Shown: positions 7,678-15,591 of the stretch, piece after piece
Layout: the number at the start of each line of letters is the position of its first letter
How positions within the stretch are numbered: position 1 is the first letter of the stretch
DNA from: an uncultured Prevotellaceae bacterium
Lineage (GTDB): Bacteria; Bacteroidota; Bacteroidia; Bacteroidales; Bacteroidaceae
Reading direction: 5' to 3'
NCBI GenBank assembly: GCA_902800435.1
Contig: CADCEQ010000046.1
Location: 1 to 32,151, forward strand
Length of the DNA: 32,151 nucleotides
The notes under the pieces: model-generated
Seen by the model: only the letters and a program-made list of their open reading frames with translations
Database searches by the model: none
What the model was told of the DNA's origin: nothing
Translations under genes and position numbers: made by a program

Positions 7678-8313
7678 ATGCCTCGCAAGACAAACGGAAT
7701 AGAATTTGAGATTCATCCCCGCCCGACGAAGGGTGAGGACGGCAAGCCCCTGCTCTACGTCCGCCCCGCCAAGGGAATGAAGAAGAGCTTCAAGCAACTG
7801 GACGACTACTGCACCAAGTATTGCGGACTGCGTACCGGACAGCTGCAGCAGGTATTCGACATACTGATGGAAACGGCGGGCCGCTGGCTCTCGGAAGGCT
7901 ACCGCGTGGAGACACCCATCGGATCGTTTGCCCCCAAGCTGAAGCTGCTGGGCGAACATACCGACCCGAAGACCATCACCGGCAAGGATGTCGTCTATGC
8001 CGGGCTGGAGTTCATCCCCTCCAAGGAGTTTGTGAAGGAGAGCGGCAGAAACCGCGAGGGCTACCGCAAGAGCAAGGCACCAGTGGGCAACAGTCAGATG
8101 TACGACGAGAAGGCAATGGACGAGGCCCTGAAGCGAAGCCTGAGGCTGGGCTATACCACGATTCCCGACTTTATGGTAATCAGCGGACTGAAGCGCGACT
8201 CTGCCAAGACCTATCTCGACGGCCTCTGCAAGGGCGAGCATCCACGTCTCAGGAAGATGCTGAAAAGCCGCCGCTGGCTCTACTTCCCCAAGAAGCCCGC
8301 TTCGGAGGAATAA
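7678..8313 (+). CDS. HU-HIG family DNA-binding protein
   Basis: A 211-residue protein. Residues about 1-125 resemble the Bacteroidetes HU-HIG (HU-like) domain: N-terminal strand (IEFEIHPRP), GQLQQVFDILMETAGRWLSEGYRVETPIGSFAPKL with the HU-type helix then strand, and a later basic strand. Family members are putative nucleoid-associated or DNA-bending proteins. Residues about 140-205 (ALKRSLRLGYTTIPDFMVISGLKRDSAKTYLDGL) look like an added helix-turn-helix region with a basic tail. The frame stays open upstream to 7510, but the promoter at 7649 and ATG at 7678 favour this start. It is monocistronic, closed by the terminator at 8369. Its role is not known; it may be a DNA-binding regulator or structural protein. 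Confidence 0.8.
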   Translation: MPRKTNGIEFEIHPRPTKGEDGKPLLYVRPAKGMKKSFKQLDDYCTKYCGLRTGQLQQVFDILMETAGRWLSEGYRVETPIGSFAPKLKLLGEHTDPKTITGKDVVYAGLEFIPSKEFVKESGRNREGYRKSKAPVGNSQMYDEKAMDEALKRSLRLGYTTIPDFMVISGLKRDSAKTYLDGLCKGEHPRLRKMLKSRRWLYFPKKPASEE

Positions 8314-8366
8314 AAATGCGTTTCGGCCGGGCGCTCCCACACGCAAGGCCGTTCGCCCGCAGATAT

Positions 8367-8407
8367 AAGGGCGCCCGCCCGCATCAGTGCGGACGGGCGC
8401 CCTTTTC
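8367..8407 (+). terminator. Strong intrinsic terminator after the HU-like gene
   Basis: A near-perfect hairpin: GGGCGCCCG (8369-8377) pairs with CGGGCGCCC (8394-8402), one C/A mismatch, then CCGCA with TGCGG around a TCAG loop. It is followed by TTTT (8403-8406) and preceded by AA. It lies 55 bases after the stop of the HU-like gene. Confidence 0.85.
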
Positions 8408-8410
8408 TGC

Positions 8411-8478
8411 TAACCCGGCGCCTTTCTCCCTGTTTCCCCTGGCCTTTCCCCCTGTCAGGGCGGGCTCTTTCCCCCGTT
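8411..8478. repeat. About 22-bp-period array related to the 2711 array
   Basis: Three degraded copies of a pyrimidine-rich unit, the first containing ACCCGGCGCCTTT, the same 13-mer seen at 2738-2750. It again lies in a gap between converging genes, here between the HU terminator and the receptor stop. Confidence 0.5.
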
Positions 8479-8485
8479 AGCCCTT

Positions 8486-8528
8486 GGGTATTGTTTTTCC
8501 GAGGCAGTTTTTTCATCATTCAATACCC
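8486..8528 (-). other. Inverted repeat around the receptor stop codon
   Basis: GGGTATTG (8486-8493) and CAATACCC (8521-8528) are perfect inverted 8-mers; the receptor's stop codon lies within one arm on the minus strand. There is no clear T-run after it, so it may only be a transcript-end stabilising hairpin for the minus-strand operon. Confidence 0.4.
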
Positions 8529-11030
8529 CATTCGCGAGGTGTCGATCTCCTTCTTTTTCTTCTCCTTGAAGTTGCCAATGCGGAAGACAGCCGTGAGGGA
8601 GACACTGGCGTAGTTCATCCAGACGCGCATGGCGTAGTCCTGGTTGCCAAGCATGGAGCGGGTGTTGGCATAGCCGTTGAAGATGTTCGAGCCATTGGCG
8701 ATGACGCTCCACTTGCCGTTTGCGGATGTCCAGCGGAGCGAGGCGTTCAGATAGAACAGCGGGGCAATGTCATAAACGCCCTGAATGGCTTTCGACTGGA
8801 AGAAAGGATTGAGGATGAAGCGGATGTCGTTCCGCCGAGACAACTTGGCCACCGCCGTACCGCCGAGGATGGCTGAGAGCCGGGTGCGGTCGAAGGGCAG
8901 GTCGAAGAAGCTGTCGCTCTTGTCGTGACGGTAGAGGCCTGTGGCCATCAGGGTGCCGTTGAGCCAGCTGCCTGCGCTGAACTGCGCTGAAGCTTGCAGA
9001 CCGTAGTAGTTGGAGTAGTCGAAGTTGGTCTCCTTCATTATGACGGCCATGCGGTCGGAGGGCTGGTAGGCCAGCTGCACGAAGTAGTCGGGTTCCAACT
9101 CCGCAAATGCCGTAAAGGTGTATTTCCGGTTCAGCTGCCACATCAGGTTCACCTCGTATTTCGACATGGGCTTCAGGTCGGGATTGCCCCAAATCTCAGT
9201 GTAGGCCGACGCATAGTAGATGCTGCTCATCGTACTCCAGTAGCTGGGGTAGACGGCCTCGCTGCTGAACGAGAGGTTGAGCATATTCTTCTGGTTGACG
9301 TTCCACATAGCGTTAAACTGCGGATAGACGCGCCACTCGTTCCACTTGGTAGCGTGATACTGCTCTGTTGTCACAGATGCTTCGAGGCTCAGCGACTTGC
9401 CTATCTGCTTGCTGAACCCTGCATAGCCGTTCAGGATGCGCTCATTGTAATCCACACTGCTGGTGGCATCGGGCAGTTGCTGACGGTTTTGGTCGAGCGT
9501 CGTCTGATAGCTGTTGTTGTTTGTAAACTGTGCCTTGACGCCGTACGTCAGTTCCCAGTCGTGAGAAAGCGCGTGGGTCTGGTCGGCGGTGAAGAGCCAC
9601 TTACCCACCTTCTGCCGGCTGTCGACAAACAGATTTCGCTCGTTGTCGTACATCGAGCCGTCAAGATGCTGCGTGCGCGGATTCTGATAGTTGGTGTAGG
9701 ATGCGCCCAACTCAAGTCCGAACGGCGTGTCGTAGCTGACGTCGACGTTGTGCAGGTAGTCGTGCTCTGTAGAGTGTTGCACGGAGTTGGCCGTGCCAGT
9801 AGTGGTATTGGTTGACTTCGTCTTGTCCCATTCGCCGGTATAGGCTGCGGCCAGACGGTGGTTGTCGGCAATAGCGTAGTCAATACCGATATGGTATTCG
9901 TGGTTGATGCCGTCGCTGCGGTTGCGGGTCTCGTCGCTGTAGACCTTGCGCGTGCCGTTCAGCGGATGGTTGGCCTCGTGCTCCACCTGCCCGTAGCCCG
10001 AACCGTCGGTGAAGGCGTACGAAGCATCGAGGCTCAGCTTGCCGTGATTGTAGATGAAGCTGCCCCCTACTTTCCCCGTGCTGTACTTGTGTTGCCGCCA
10101 AGTACCCTGAAGTTGGCCGGAGAGCTGGTTGGTGCCCGAAAAGTCCTTTGTCACGATGTTGATGGCCATTCCACGAACGTGATACTTTGCCGGAGCCGAC
10201 GGCATCACCTCAGCCTTGGCAAGCATAGCGGCGGGCATCTGTCTCAGCCGCTCTACCACTTTGTCGGCATCGAGCGTCGTTGCCTTGCCGTTGATAATGA
10301 GTGTCACGGGCTGGCCACAGAACGTGAGCCGGCCACCCGACTCGAATACGCCGGGAATGCGGGTCAGCGCCTCGTAGGCATCGTCGGCAGGAAAAACTTG
10401 CAAGAGCATAGGCATATTATAGGTCAGATGTCCGTTCTCTGCCTTTGAGAAAATACGGTCGCCCGTCACCTCTACGCCTTTCACCATATAGGTCTCCTGC
10501 TGGAGGATGATTGTACCGATGTCGCCCACCTCGCAGGGACGGAACAATGTCTTGTAGCCTACAAACGAGCATTTCGCAATGACGCGATAGGCTTCAGTGG
10601 GTATGACGAAGTCGCCGTTCTCATTGCTCACGCCACCACCGATGAGAGAGGAGTCGGCAGGGTTGAGCAGTGAGATGTTGGCGTAGGCTATGGGCTGGCT
10701 GTGTTCGTCGATGACGCGGCCTTTCAGGTGGTGCTCCGTCTTGTGGGTACACTCCACGAAGAACTTCTCACCATCCTTGACGATGCGGACAGGGTAGAAA
10801 CCGGCCACTTTTATCAGGGCGTCCTCAATACTGAGGCGCTCGAAACTGCAGGTGACGGTAAAGTCCTCCAAGTCGTTGTAGACGAAGGAAATCTCGTATC
10901 GGCCGGTGGCAGCGTTGAGGTCTTCGAGCACTTGGCTCATCGACTGGGCCTGGTACTCGCGGGTAATCTTCTGGGCCTGTGCAATGCTGACTGCTGCGCA
11001 TAGCAATAGCAGGATATACAATTTCTTCAT
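8520..11030 (-). CDS. Outer-membrane TonB-dependent receptor with STN and CarboxypepD_reg domains
   Basis: About 836 residues. Order: signal peptide (1-20), secretin/TonB short N-terminal (STN) domain about 25-95, carboxypeptidase-regulatory-like beta-sandwich about 100-180 (LKGRVIDEHSQPIAYANISLL), plug about 190-310 (ALTRIPGVFESGGRLTFCG, NIVTKDFSG) and an outer-membrane beta-barrel of the OMP_b-brl_3 kind to the end. The STN domain marks a transducing receptor that can signal to an anti-sigma factor, and exactly such a gene lies upstream. No SusD partner follows, so the ligand may be a small molecule, peptide or siderophore rather than a glycan. ATG at 11030 gives a clean signal peptide; ATG at 11039 is also in frame and closer to the upstream stop at 11043. 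Confidence 0.85.
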   Translation of the reverse strand: MKKLYILLLLCAAVSIAQAQKITREYQAQSMSQVLEDLNAATGRYEISFVYNDLEDFTVTCSFERLSIEDALIKVAGFYPVRIVKDGEKFFVECTHKTEHHLKGRVIDEHSQPIAYANISLLNPADSSLIGGGVSNENGDFVIPTEAYRVIAKCSFVGYKTLFRPCEVGDIGTIILQQETYMVKGVEVTGDRIFSKAENGHLTYNMPMLLQVFPADDAYEALTRIPGVFESGGRLTFCGQPVTLIINGKATTLDADKVVERLRQMPAAMLAKAEVMPSAPAKYHVRGMAINIVTKDFSGTNQLSGQLQGTWRQHKYSTGKVGGSFIYNHGKLSLDASYAFTDGSGYGQVEHEANHPLNGTRKVYSDETRNRSDGINHEYHIGIDYAIADNHRLAAAYTGEWDKTKSTNTTTGTANSVQHSTEHDYLHNVDVSYDTPFGLELGASYTNYQNPRTQHLDGSMYDNERNLFVDSRQKVGKWLFTADQTHALSHDWELTYGVKAQFTNNNSYQTTLDQNRQQLPDATSSVDYNERILNGYAGFSKQIGKSLSLEASVTTEQYHATKWNEWRVYPQFNAMWNVNQKNMLNLSFSSEAVYPSYWSTMSSIYYASAYTEIWGNPDLKPMSKYEVNLMWQLNRKYTFTAFAELEPDYFVQLAYQPSDRMAVIMKETNFDYSNYYGLQASAQFSAGSWLNGTLMATGLYRHDKSDSFFDLPFDRTRLSAILGGTAVAKLSRRNDIRFILNPFFQSKAIQGVYDIAPLFYLNASLRWTSANGKWSVIANGSNIFNGYANTRSMLGNQDYAMRVWMNYASVSLTAVFRIGNFKEKKKKEIDTSRMGY

Positions 11031-11042
11031 AGCGCACATCTA

Positions 11043-11627
11043 TCAGGGATTCACAATCAGTTTGTCGCCCTCGACGGTAAGGCTCACGTGGTCGAAATGG
11101 TTCAGGTCGTTGATGACGTCCTCCAGTTTGTCCTTCCGTTCCCACTTATAGTAGAGGCGCAGCTCGTGGGCCTGAGCACTTCGGATGTCAGCCACCTTAT
11201 TATAATACGTGGCCAATTCGCCAGCCAATTCGTCGAGCGGTGCGTTTGAGAAGATGTGAATGGAGTCAGCTTCCTCAGGCCCTTCTGAAGGAGAAGGCGT
11301 CTGGTTGTCCTGTTGCTGCGAGTCAGAAATACGCGTTTCCTCTGTCGGGGCCTGCAAATTTCCACCAACGGCTACGCGATAGGCAGCATACGCAATGCCA
11401 CTAAGCATCAGAACGCCGAGCAGTGTCGCTGCTACTCGCAGCCAGCGCCGCCTCTGTGGTTTTGCCTTTACCTTTTCCGCATAAACAGCATCCGTAGCCC
11501 GCACCATCTGCTCGTACAGTTGGCGGCACTCCTCGTCAGCCATCAGCTGGCGGATTTCCTCGTCGGTGTAGCACTCTGGATGCTCCTGCATCTCCAAGAT
11601 TTGCTGTAGTTTCTCGTCCTTTGTCAT
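11043..11627 (-). CDS. DUF4974-type anti-sigma factor, short FecR-like
   Basis: A 194-residue protein between an ECF sigma factor and an STN receptor. N-terminal cytoplasmic helices (about 1-60: YTDEEIRQLMADEECRQLYEQM) would bind sigma; one membrane segment about 66-86 (VAATLLGVLMLSGIAYAAYRV); a Gln/Ser/Pro/Glu-rich linker about 92-120; and a C-terminal DUF4974-like domain about 122-194 (FSNAPLDELAGELATYYN, LRLYYKWERKDKLEDVINDLNHF) which resembles an STN fold. Full-length FecR proteins carry an additional FecR domain between the membrane segment and DUF4974; it is absent here. Its start overlaps the sigma stop by 4 bases (ATGA), so translation is coupled at near 1:1. Confidence 0.82.
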   Translation of the reverse strand: MTKDEKLQQILEMQEHPECYTDEEIRQLMADEECRQLYEQMVRATDAVYAEKVKAKPQRRRWLRVAATLLGVLMLSGIAYAAYRVAVGGNLQAPTEETRISDSQQQDNQTPSPSEGPEEADSIHIFSNAPLDELAGELATYYNKVADIRSAQAHELRLYYKWERKDKLEDVINDLNHFDHVSLTVEGDKLIVNP

Positions 11628-12115
11628 TGGGTGAATCTGGTTTTGAGTTTCTTGAGGGCCTGAGAGAGATGCTTGTAAACGGCGGCCTCGCTGATGCCCA
11701 CCCGTGCGGCTATCTCGCGGTACTTCAGTCGCTCGCCGTAGTGCATCATAAAGATACGGCGGGTCTGCGGTGTCAGTTCCGTCTGGATAAACTGCTGGTA
11801 TGGGCTGTATTGTTCGTCATCGTCAAGTTCCCTGTCGAGTTCACTGTCCTCGAGGGGCAGGGCGCGGCGCAGGCGTTCCTGAAGCTTCATCCGCTTCAGG
11901 CGGTTCAGGCACTCAAAGCGTACGCTGCTCCTGACGTAAGCCAACAGTTTCCCCCCATCGTCGGGCAGGATGTCCGTCGCCATCAGCCGCGTCATCACGT
12001 CGCTCACGGCGTCGCGGGCGTCCTCCTCGTCGTGCAGCAGGATACAGGCTCGACGCAGCAGTTCCCCATAGTGCTGACGGTACAACGCCGCCACCGTTTC
12101 GTCTCTCTTCGGCAT
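11624..12115 (-). CDS. RNA polymerase ECF-type sigma-70 factor
   Basis: A 163-residue ECF sigma factor. Region 2 is about residues 10-75 (LYRQHYGELLRRACILLHDEEDARDAVSDVM) and region 4 about 110-160, with the helix-turn-helix LKYREIAARVGISEAAVYKHLSQALKKLK. It heads the sigma, anti-sigma, receptor operon, the layout known for FecI/FecR/FecA-like systems and for Bacteroidetes mucin-glycan regulation. In such systems ligand binding at the receptor releases the sigma factor, which then transcribes its own target operon. No housekeeping-type TAnnTTTG box is seen before it, which fits self-activation. Confidence 0.9.
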   Translation of the reverse strand: MPKRDETVAALYRQHYGELLRRACILLHDEEDARDAVSDVMTRLMATDILPDDGGKLLAYVRSSVRFECLNRLKRMKLQERLRRALPLEDSELDRELDDDEQYSPYQQFIQTELTPQTRRIFMMHYGERLKYREIAARVGISEAAVYKHLSQALKKLKTRFTQ

Positions 12116-12141
12116 TCTTCTTGTTTTGTCCTTTTATCTAT

Positions 12142-12165
12142 AAGACAATCTCACGGTCAGATTCC
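12142..12165 (-). promoter_or_regulatory. Possible ECF-type self-promoter of the sigma operon
   Basis: On the minus strand, GGAAT (12161-12165) is followed about 14 bases later by GTCTT (12142-12146), resembling the general ECF pattern GGAAC / CGTC, about 27 bases before the sigma ATG. This is a weak match judged by eye. Confidence 0.3.
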
Positions 12166-12179
12166 CAACCCCTAAGAGC

Positions 12180-12222
12180 AAAAAAAGCGCCGCTCCCTTG
12201 CAATAACACTCAGGGAGCGGCG
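12180..12222 (-). terminator. Intrinsic terminator of the GH31 operon
   Basis: On the minus strand AGGGAGCGGCG's partner CGCCGCTCCCT forms a perfect 11-bp stem (12188-12198 with 12212-12222) with a 13-base loop, then a T7 tract (A7 at 12180-12186 on the plus strand). It closes the operon ending with the small gene at 12236. Confidence 0.88.
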
Positions 12223-12235
12223 GTTCCGTTGTTGC

Positions 12236-12454
12236 TTATTTGTCAGTTAAACTGCTTTTCACATCAATGCCGTACTTCTGGCAGTATTTCAGAATCTTGG
12301 CCCGGGTCTCCTCCAGACTGTCGATAACCAGCTGGTATTCTTCCTGATTAAGATTGCTATGGTCATCTGAGTCTGGCCTGACAAAATCCCATACCAGCCC
12401 CTCGCTCAGTTTCCAGGTGCCAATCTTTATCATGAATTCCTTGTTCTTGTACAT
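12236..12454 (-). CDS. Small conserved-looking hypothetical protein
   Basis: A 72-residue acidic/charged protein, no signal peptide or membrane segment. The middle (NLNQEEYQLVIDSLEETRAKILKYCQKYGI, helical by pattern) suggests a small soluble helical protein. I recognise no family. It is likely real: it starts 5 bases after the GH31 stop and ends just before the operon terminator, with acceptable composition. It is more AT-rich than its neighbours. An in-frame ATG at 12433 would give a shorter form. Confidence 0.55.
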   Translation of the reverse strand: MYKNKEFMIKIGTWKLSEGLVWDFVRPDSDDHSNLNQEEYQLVIDSLEETRAKILKYCQKYGIDVKSSLTDK

Positions 12455-12459
12455 ATCAA

Positions 12460-15432
12460 TCAGAGTTGTATGCTCACGGCCTTGCCGCTATAGTTGACCA
12501 TCTGTCCCTCGGGACTGTCGAGGACGAGCGGCTTCGGGGCGTCCTTCGTAACGAGCACGACGTTGAAGCGGCGCTGCTTGAGCATTCCGGGGAACTGGCC
12601 CTTGCGCTGGCCGATGGTGACGGTGCGCGAGGCATCGTCGTAGCTGATGTCGATGGTGGCGTACTTGCCCTTTTCGTAATTGTAGTTGGTGCCCTCGTCC
12701 TCGTAGAGTTGGAACTGGCCGTTCTGGCCGGCATAGACGTAAAGGTTAATCAGCTCGGCGGGCTTCTCGTCGCTCCACTGCATCTCGGGGCCGAAGGGGA
12801 TGATGGCTCCCTCGCGGACGAAGACGGGAATGCGTTCGTAAGGGGCATCGACGACTAGGCGCTGACCGCCCTGAGTGTACTCACCCGTGTAGAGGTCGTA
12901 CCAGCCGCACTGACGGGGGAAGTAGACCGAGCGGTTGCGGGCCTTGTAGTAGCCAACGGGACAGGCCATCAGCGCGGGACCGAACATCCACTGGTTGCCG
13001 ATGTTCTCGACCTCGCGGTCGCCGTTGAAGTCCATCACAAGGGCGCGCATCAGCGTGTAGTCCTTGAAGTGGGCCCAGCCAGCCAACGAATAGATGTAGG
13101 GCATCAGACGGTAGCGCAGACGGTCGTAATAGACGAACGACTTATAGGCGGGATGCTCGTCGGGGGCGATGTTCCAGATTTCGCGCAGCGGCCACTGGCC
13201 ATGACTGCGGAAGAGGGGGATGAAAGCTCCGAACTGATTCCAGCGCGTCTGCAGCTCACGCCACTCACGCAGGTCCTCGTTCTCCTGACCCGTGCGGTCG
13301 AAGAGCTGCTGGGCAGCGACGTAGCGGTTCTCCACGCAGAAGCCGCCCTGGTCCATGCCCCAGAAGGGGATGCCCGACATCGAGTAGTTCAGTCCAGCCG
13401 TCATCTGGGCACGCATATCCTCCCAGCGGGTGCCGATGTCGCCGCTCCACGTAGCCGTAGAGTAGCGCTGCTCGCCGGCAAAGCCGCTGCGGGTGAGCAG
13501 GAAGACGCGCGGCTCGTCCTTCTTGCCCTTCCACACGCTGCGCTGACCATTATAGATGGCGTCGGCGTTGACTGTCGAGTAGGCATTGAAGTATTCGGTC
13601 GAGGTGCCGAGGGCCGTTGGGCCGCAGAGGGCCTTGCGATAACCAAGATTCGTATAGAGCTTCTCGTCCATCTGCCGCCAGAACATCTTGCGGGCCTCGG
13701 GGTCGTAGGCATCGTAGAAGCCGTTGGTGTAGCCGGGGCCTACCCAGTCGTGGATGTCGTCGGTGGGCGACTGGCGGTACATCCAGCCCTTCGCGTCGAG
13801 TTCTTTGTAGTTGTCGGTATTGGTATAGAACTTCGGCCAGACGCTGATCATGAAGCGGCCGTGCATCTGGTGGACGTCATCGAGCATCTGCTGCGGATTG
13901 GGATAGCGCGAAGCCTCGAACTCATGGCTGCCCCACTGGTCCTCGGGCCAGTAGTTCCAGTCCTGCACGATGTTGTCGATGGGAATCTGGCGCTTGCGGA
14001 ACTCAGCCAACGTTCCGACCAGTTCGTCCTGCGTCTTATAGCGCTCGCGGCTCTGCCAGAATCCGAGCACCCACTTCGGGTAAAGCGAGGCCTTGCCCGT
14101 CAGCGTGCGGTAGCCCGAGATGACCTCGTCGAAGTTCTGTCCGGCAATGAAGTAGTAGTCCATATCCTTCGCCATCTCGCACCAGACGGTCAGCGCATTG
14201 CGGTCCATCTCGCTACGCGGCTCGGCTACGCGCAGACCGCAGTAGGACTCGCCGCCGTCGGGCTGCCACTCAATACGTAATTGAGTACGCTCATGAGGCC
14301 GCAACCGGGCTGTAAATTTATAGGCATTCGGATTCCATGCGGTACGCCAGCGTTCAGGCACCACTTCCTTGCCGCCGATATACACCTTGATGTAACCAGC
14401 GTAGTAGAGAATGAACTGGTAGTCGTAGGTATTGGATACCGGGGCCTCTATGAAGCCCTCGTACAGCACACTCGCTCCTTGCAAGTTAAAACCCTTCGGA
14501 AGGTTCTTGATGCCGCCGTTGTCGGTCTTCAGAGCAATCGCCGACTTCGCGGGCGTACCATATTCATAGTAGATGGAGTCCTCGTCGCGCACCAGCTTCT
14601 TGCCTCTTGCGTCTGTGTAGGTGCCTGTCAGGTGCCCTTCCCTACCCTGCTTGTCGTAGAGCTTGAAGGCGCGGTTCAGCTGCAGATAGTCATTAGGATT
14701 GCCAAAGCGGCAGTAGGAGTAGGCATCCCACAGCAGGCCGTAGCAGTTTTTGGTAACCCTGTCAGTAGCGAGCACGAATGGGATGCTCACCTTCGTGTTA
14801 TACTGGAAGAGGTCCTCGTTCTTGCCACGCATGTTAAACTCCTCGCTCTGATGCTGTCCCAAGCCGTAGAACTGCTGCGTTCCAAGGGGATTCTCAAAGG
14901 TCAGCTGCCATGAGAGACCGTGCTTCTGCTCCTCACTGGGCTGCACACCACCCTTGATACCCAACTCGCGGTCAGGCACGGTGTAGTCCCAGAACTGCTT
15001 GCCTGTCAGTACATTGGTGAAGTGGTCCTTTTCCGAGACATCCTCCTTCTTACGTTCGGTGACCTCTTTAGCCAGTCCTATCCCCTTACTGTCAAGGTAC
15101 TCTATATGTCCTGTTTTCTTGCTGACTACTGCACGCACGTTTTTAGCAATCACAGTGACTGTTTCTCCCGTTTCCTCAATGGTATAGCTGCCTTTGGCTG
15201 GTGCCTTCTGCGGCACAATCATCAGGCTCGCGGGCTTCACGGGCAGTTCGGCCTTCGACGTGGCCCTAACACGGATGATGTTGTCGTTGATTACTTCTAA
15301 CTGAATTACTTTGGCCTGCCCGCCGTCGGGGCGGATGGTCACAATGTTGCCGACTTTCTTCACGTCGGCAGCCTGGGCAGAAAGGCACAGCACTGCCGAC
15401 ATCAATGTCACACAGAGGTTAGTTCTTTTCAT
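12460..15432 (-). CDS. Glycoside hydrolase family 31 with PA14 insert, apparently lacking the catalytic nucleophile
   Basis: A 990-residue secreted protein (signal peptide 1-20, ending SAQA). Layout: N-terminal beta-sandwich to about 290, an inserted PA14-like domain about 295-400 (FILYYAGYIKVYIGGKEVV), GH31 (beta/alpha)8 barrel from about 450 (YPKWVLGFWQSRERY), then C-terminal sheet domains. This architecture is that of Bacteroidetes alpha-xylosidases such as B. ovatus BoGH31A. QDWNYWPEDQWG, MISVWPKFY and the acid/base region TATWSGDIG (Asp665) are present. However, near residues 590-600 the chain reads KLYTNLGYRKALC, where I expect an intervening segment like GIDAWWMDASEP with the nucleophile Asp. 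Reading frame is intact, so this looks like an in-frame deletion. The start is ATG 15432; the promoter at 15456 rules out the longer frame. Confidence 0.88.
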   Translation of the reverse strand: MKRTNLCVTLMSAVLCLSAQAADVKKVGNIVTIRPDGGQAKVIQLEVINDNIIRVRATSKAELPVKPASLMIVPQKAPAKGSYTIEETGETVTVIAKNVRAVVSKKTGHIEYLDSKGIGLAKEVTERKKEDVSEKDHFTNVLTGKQFWDYTVPDRELGIKGGVQPSEEQKHGLSWQLTFENPLGTQQFYGLGQHQSEEFNMRGKNEDLFQYNTKVSIPFVLATDRVTKNCYGLLWDAYSYCRFGNPNDYLQLNRAFKLYDKQGREGHLTGTYTDARGKKLVRDEDSIYYEYGTPAKSAIALKTDNGGIKNLPKGFNLQGASVLYEGFIEAPVSNTYDYQFILYYAGYIKVYIGGKEVVPERWRTAWNPNAYKFTARLRPHERTQLRIEWQPDGGESYCGLRVAEPRSEMDRNALTVWCEMAKDMDYYFIAGQNFDEVISGYRTLTGKASLYPKWVLGFWQSRERYKTQDELVGTLAEFRKRQIPIDNIVQDWNYWPEDQWGSHEFEASRYPNPQQMLDDVHQMHGRFMISVWPKFYTNTDNYKELDAKGWMYRQSPTDDIHDWVGPGYTNGFYDAYDPEARKMFWRQMDEKLYTNLGYRKALCGPTALGTSTEYFNAYSTVNADAIYNGQRSVWKGKKDEPRVFLLTRSGFAGEQRYSTATWSGDIGTRWEDMRAQMTAGLNYSMSGIPFWGMDQGGFCVENRYVAAQQLFDRTGQENEDLREWRELQTRWNQFGAFIPLFRSHGQWPLREIWNIAPDEHPAYKSFVYYDRLRYRLMPYIYSLAGWAHFKDYTLMRALVMDFNGDREVENIGNQWMFGPALMACPVGYYKARNRSVYFPRQCGWYDLYTGEYTQGGQRLVVDAPYERIPVFVREGAIIPFGPEMQWSDEKPAELINLYVYAGQNGQFQLYEDEGTNYNYEKGKYATIDISYDDASRTVTIGQRKGQFPGMLKQRRFNVVLVTKDAPKPLVLDSPEGQMVNYSGKAVSIQL

Positions 15433-15455
15433 GTTCGTAGTTTTAAGATTTGGTG

Positions 15456-15463
15456 CAAAGGTA
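15456..15463 (-). promoter_or_regulatory. Promoter -7 box for the GH31 operon
   Basis: Minus-strand TACCTTTG followed by C, 23 bases before the ATG at 15432. It sits inside the longest open frame, which shows that the frame's upstream 23 codons are not translated. Confidence 0.7.
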
Positions 15464-15520
15464 CAAAATAAATTCGATTTCCACTGCACGATTGGCAACA
15501 AAAAATAACTGCATGCCCTA

Positions 15521-15558
15521 AAAGACTATGCCCGCACGCCACAGAGGGCGTACGGGCA
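15521..15558 (-). terminator. Possible terminator of the lipoprotein pair
   Basis: TGCCCGCACGCC (15529-15540) pairs with GGCGTACGGGCA (15547-15558) with one mismatch and a 6-base loop, 33 bases after the stop of the gene at 15592. On the minus strand it is followed by TAGTCTTTT, an imperfect T-tract, so it is a moderate candidate. Confidence 0.6.
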
Positions 15559-15591
15559 CAGCATCTTGATTGATGTTACAGATTTTCGTAT

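Noticed and set aside
8280..8519. A 79-codon minus-strand frame after the receptor gene
   Set aside because: It runs through the terminator hairpin and the repeat array, with Arg/Gly-rich composition and no homology that I recognise.
13069..14280. A 403-codon open frame on the plus strand
   Set aside because: Antisense to the GH31 gene, whose motifs are clear; the antisense product is Val/Leu/Ala/His-biased and has no start context.
3508..15432. A complete polysaccharide utilisation locus
   Set aside because: GH2, GH43, GH31, a receptor and regulators are present, but there is no SusC/SusD pair or hybrid two-component sensor; the genes are in separate transcription units.
12460..15501. Longer start for the GH31 protein at 15501
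   Set aside because: The extra 23 codons contain the TACCTTTG promoter box and precede a good signal peptide beginning at 15432.
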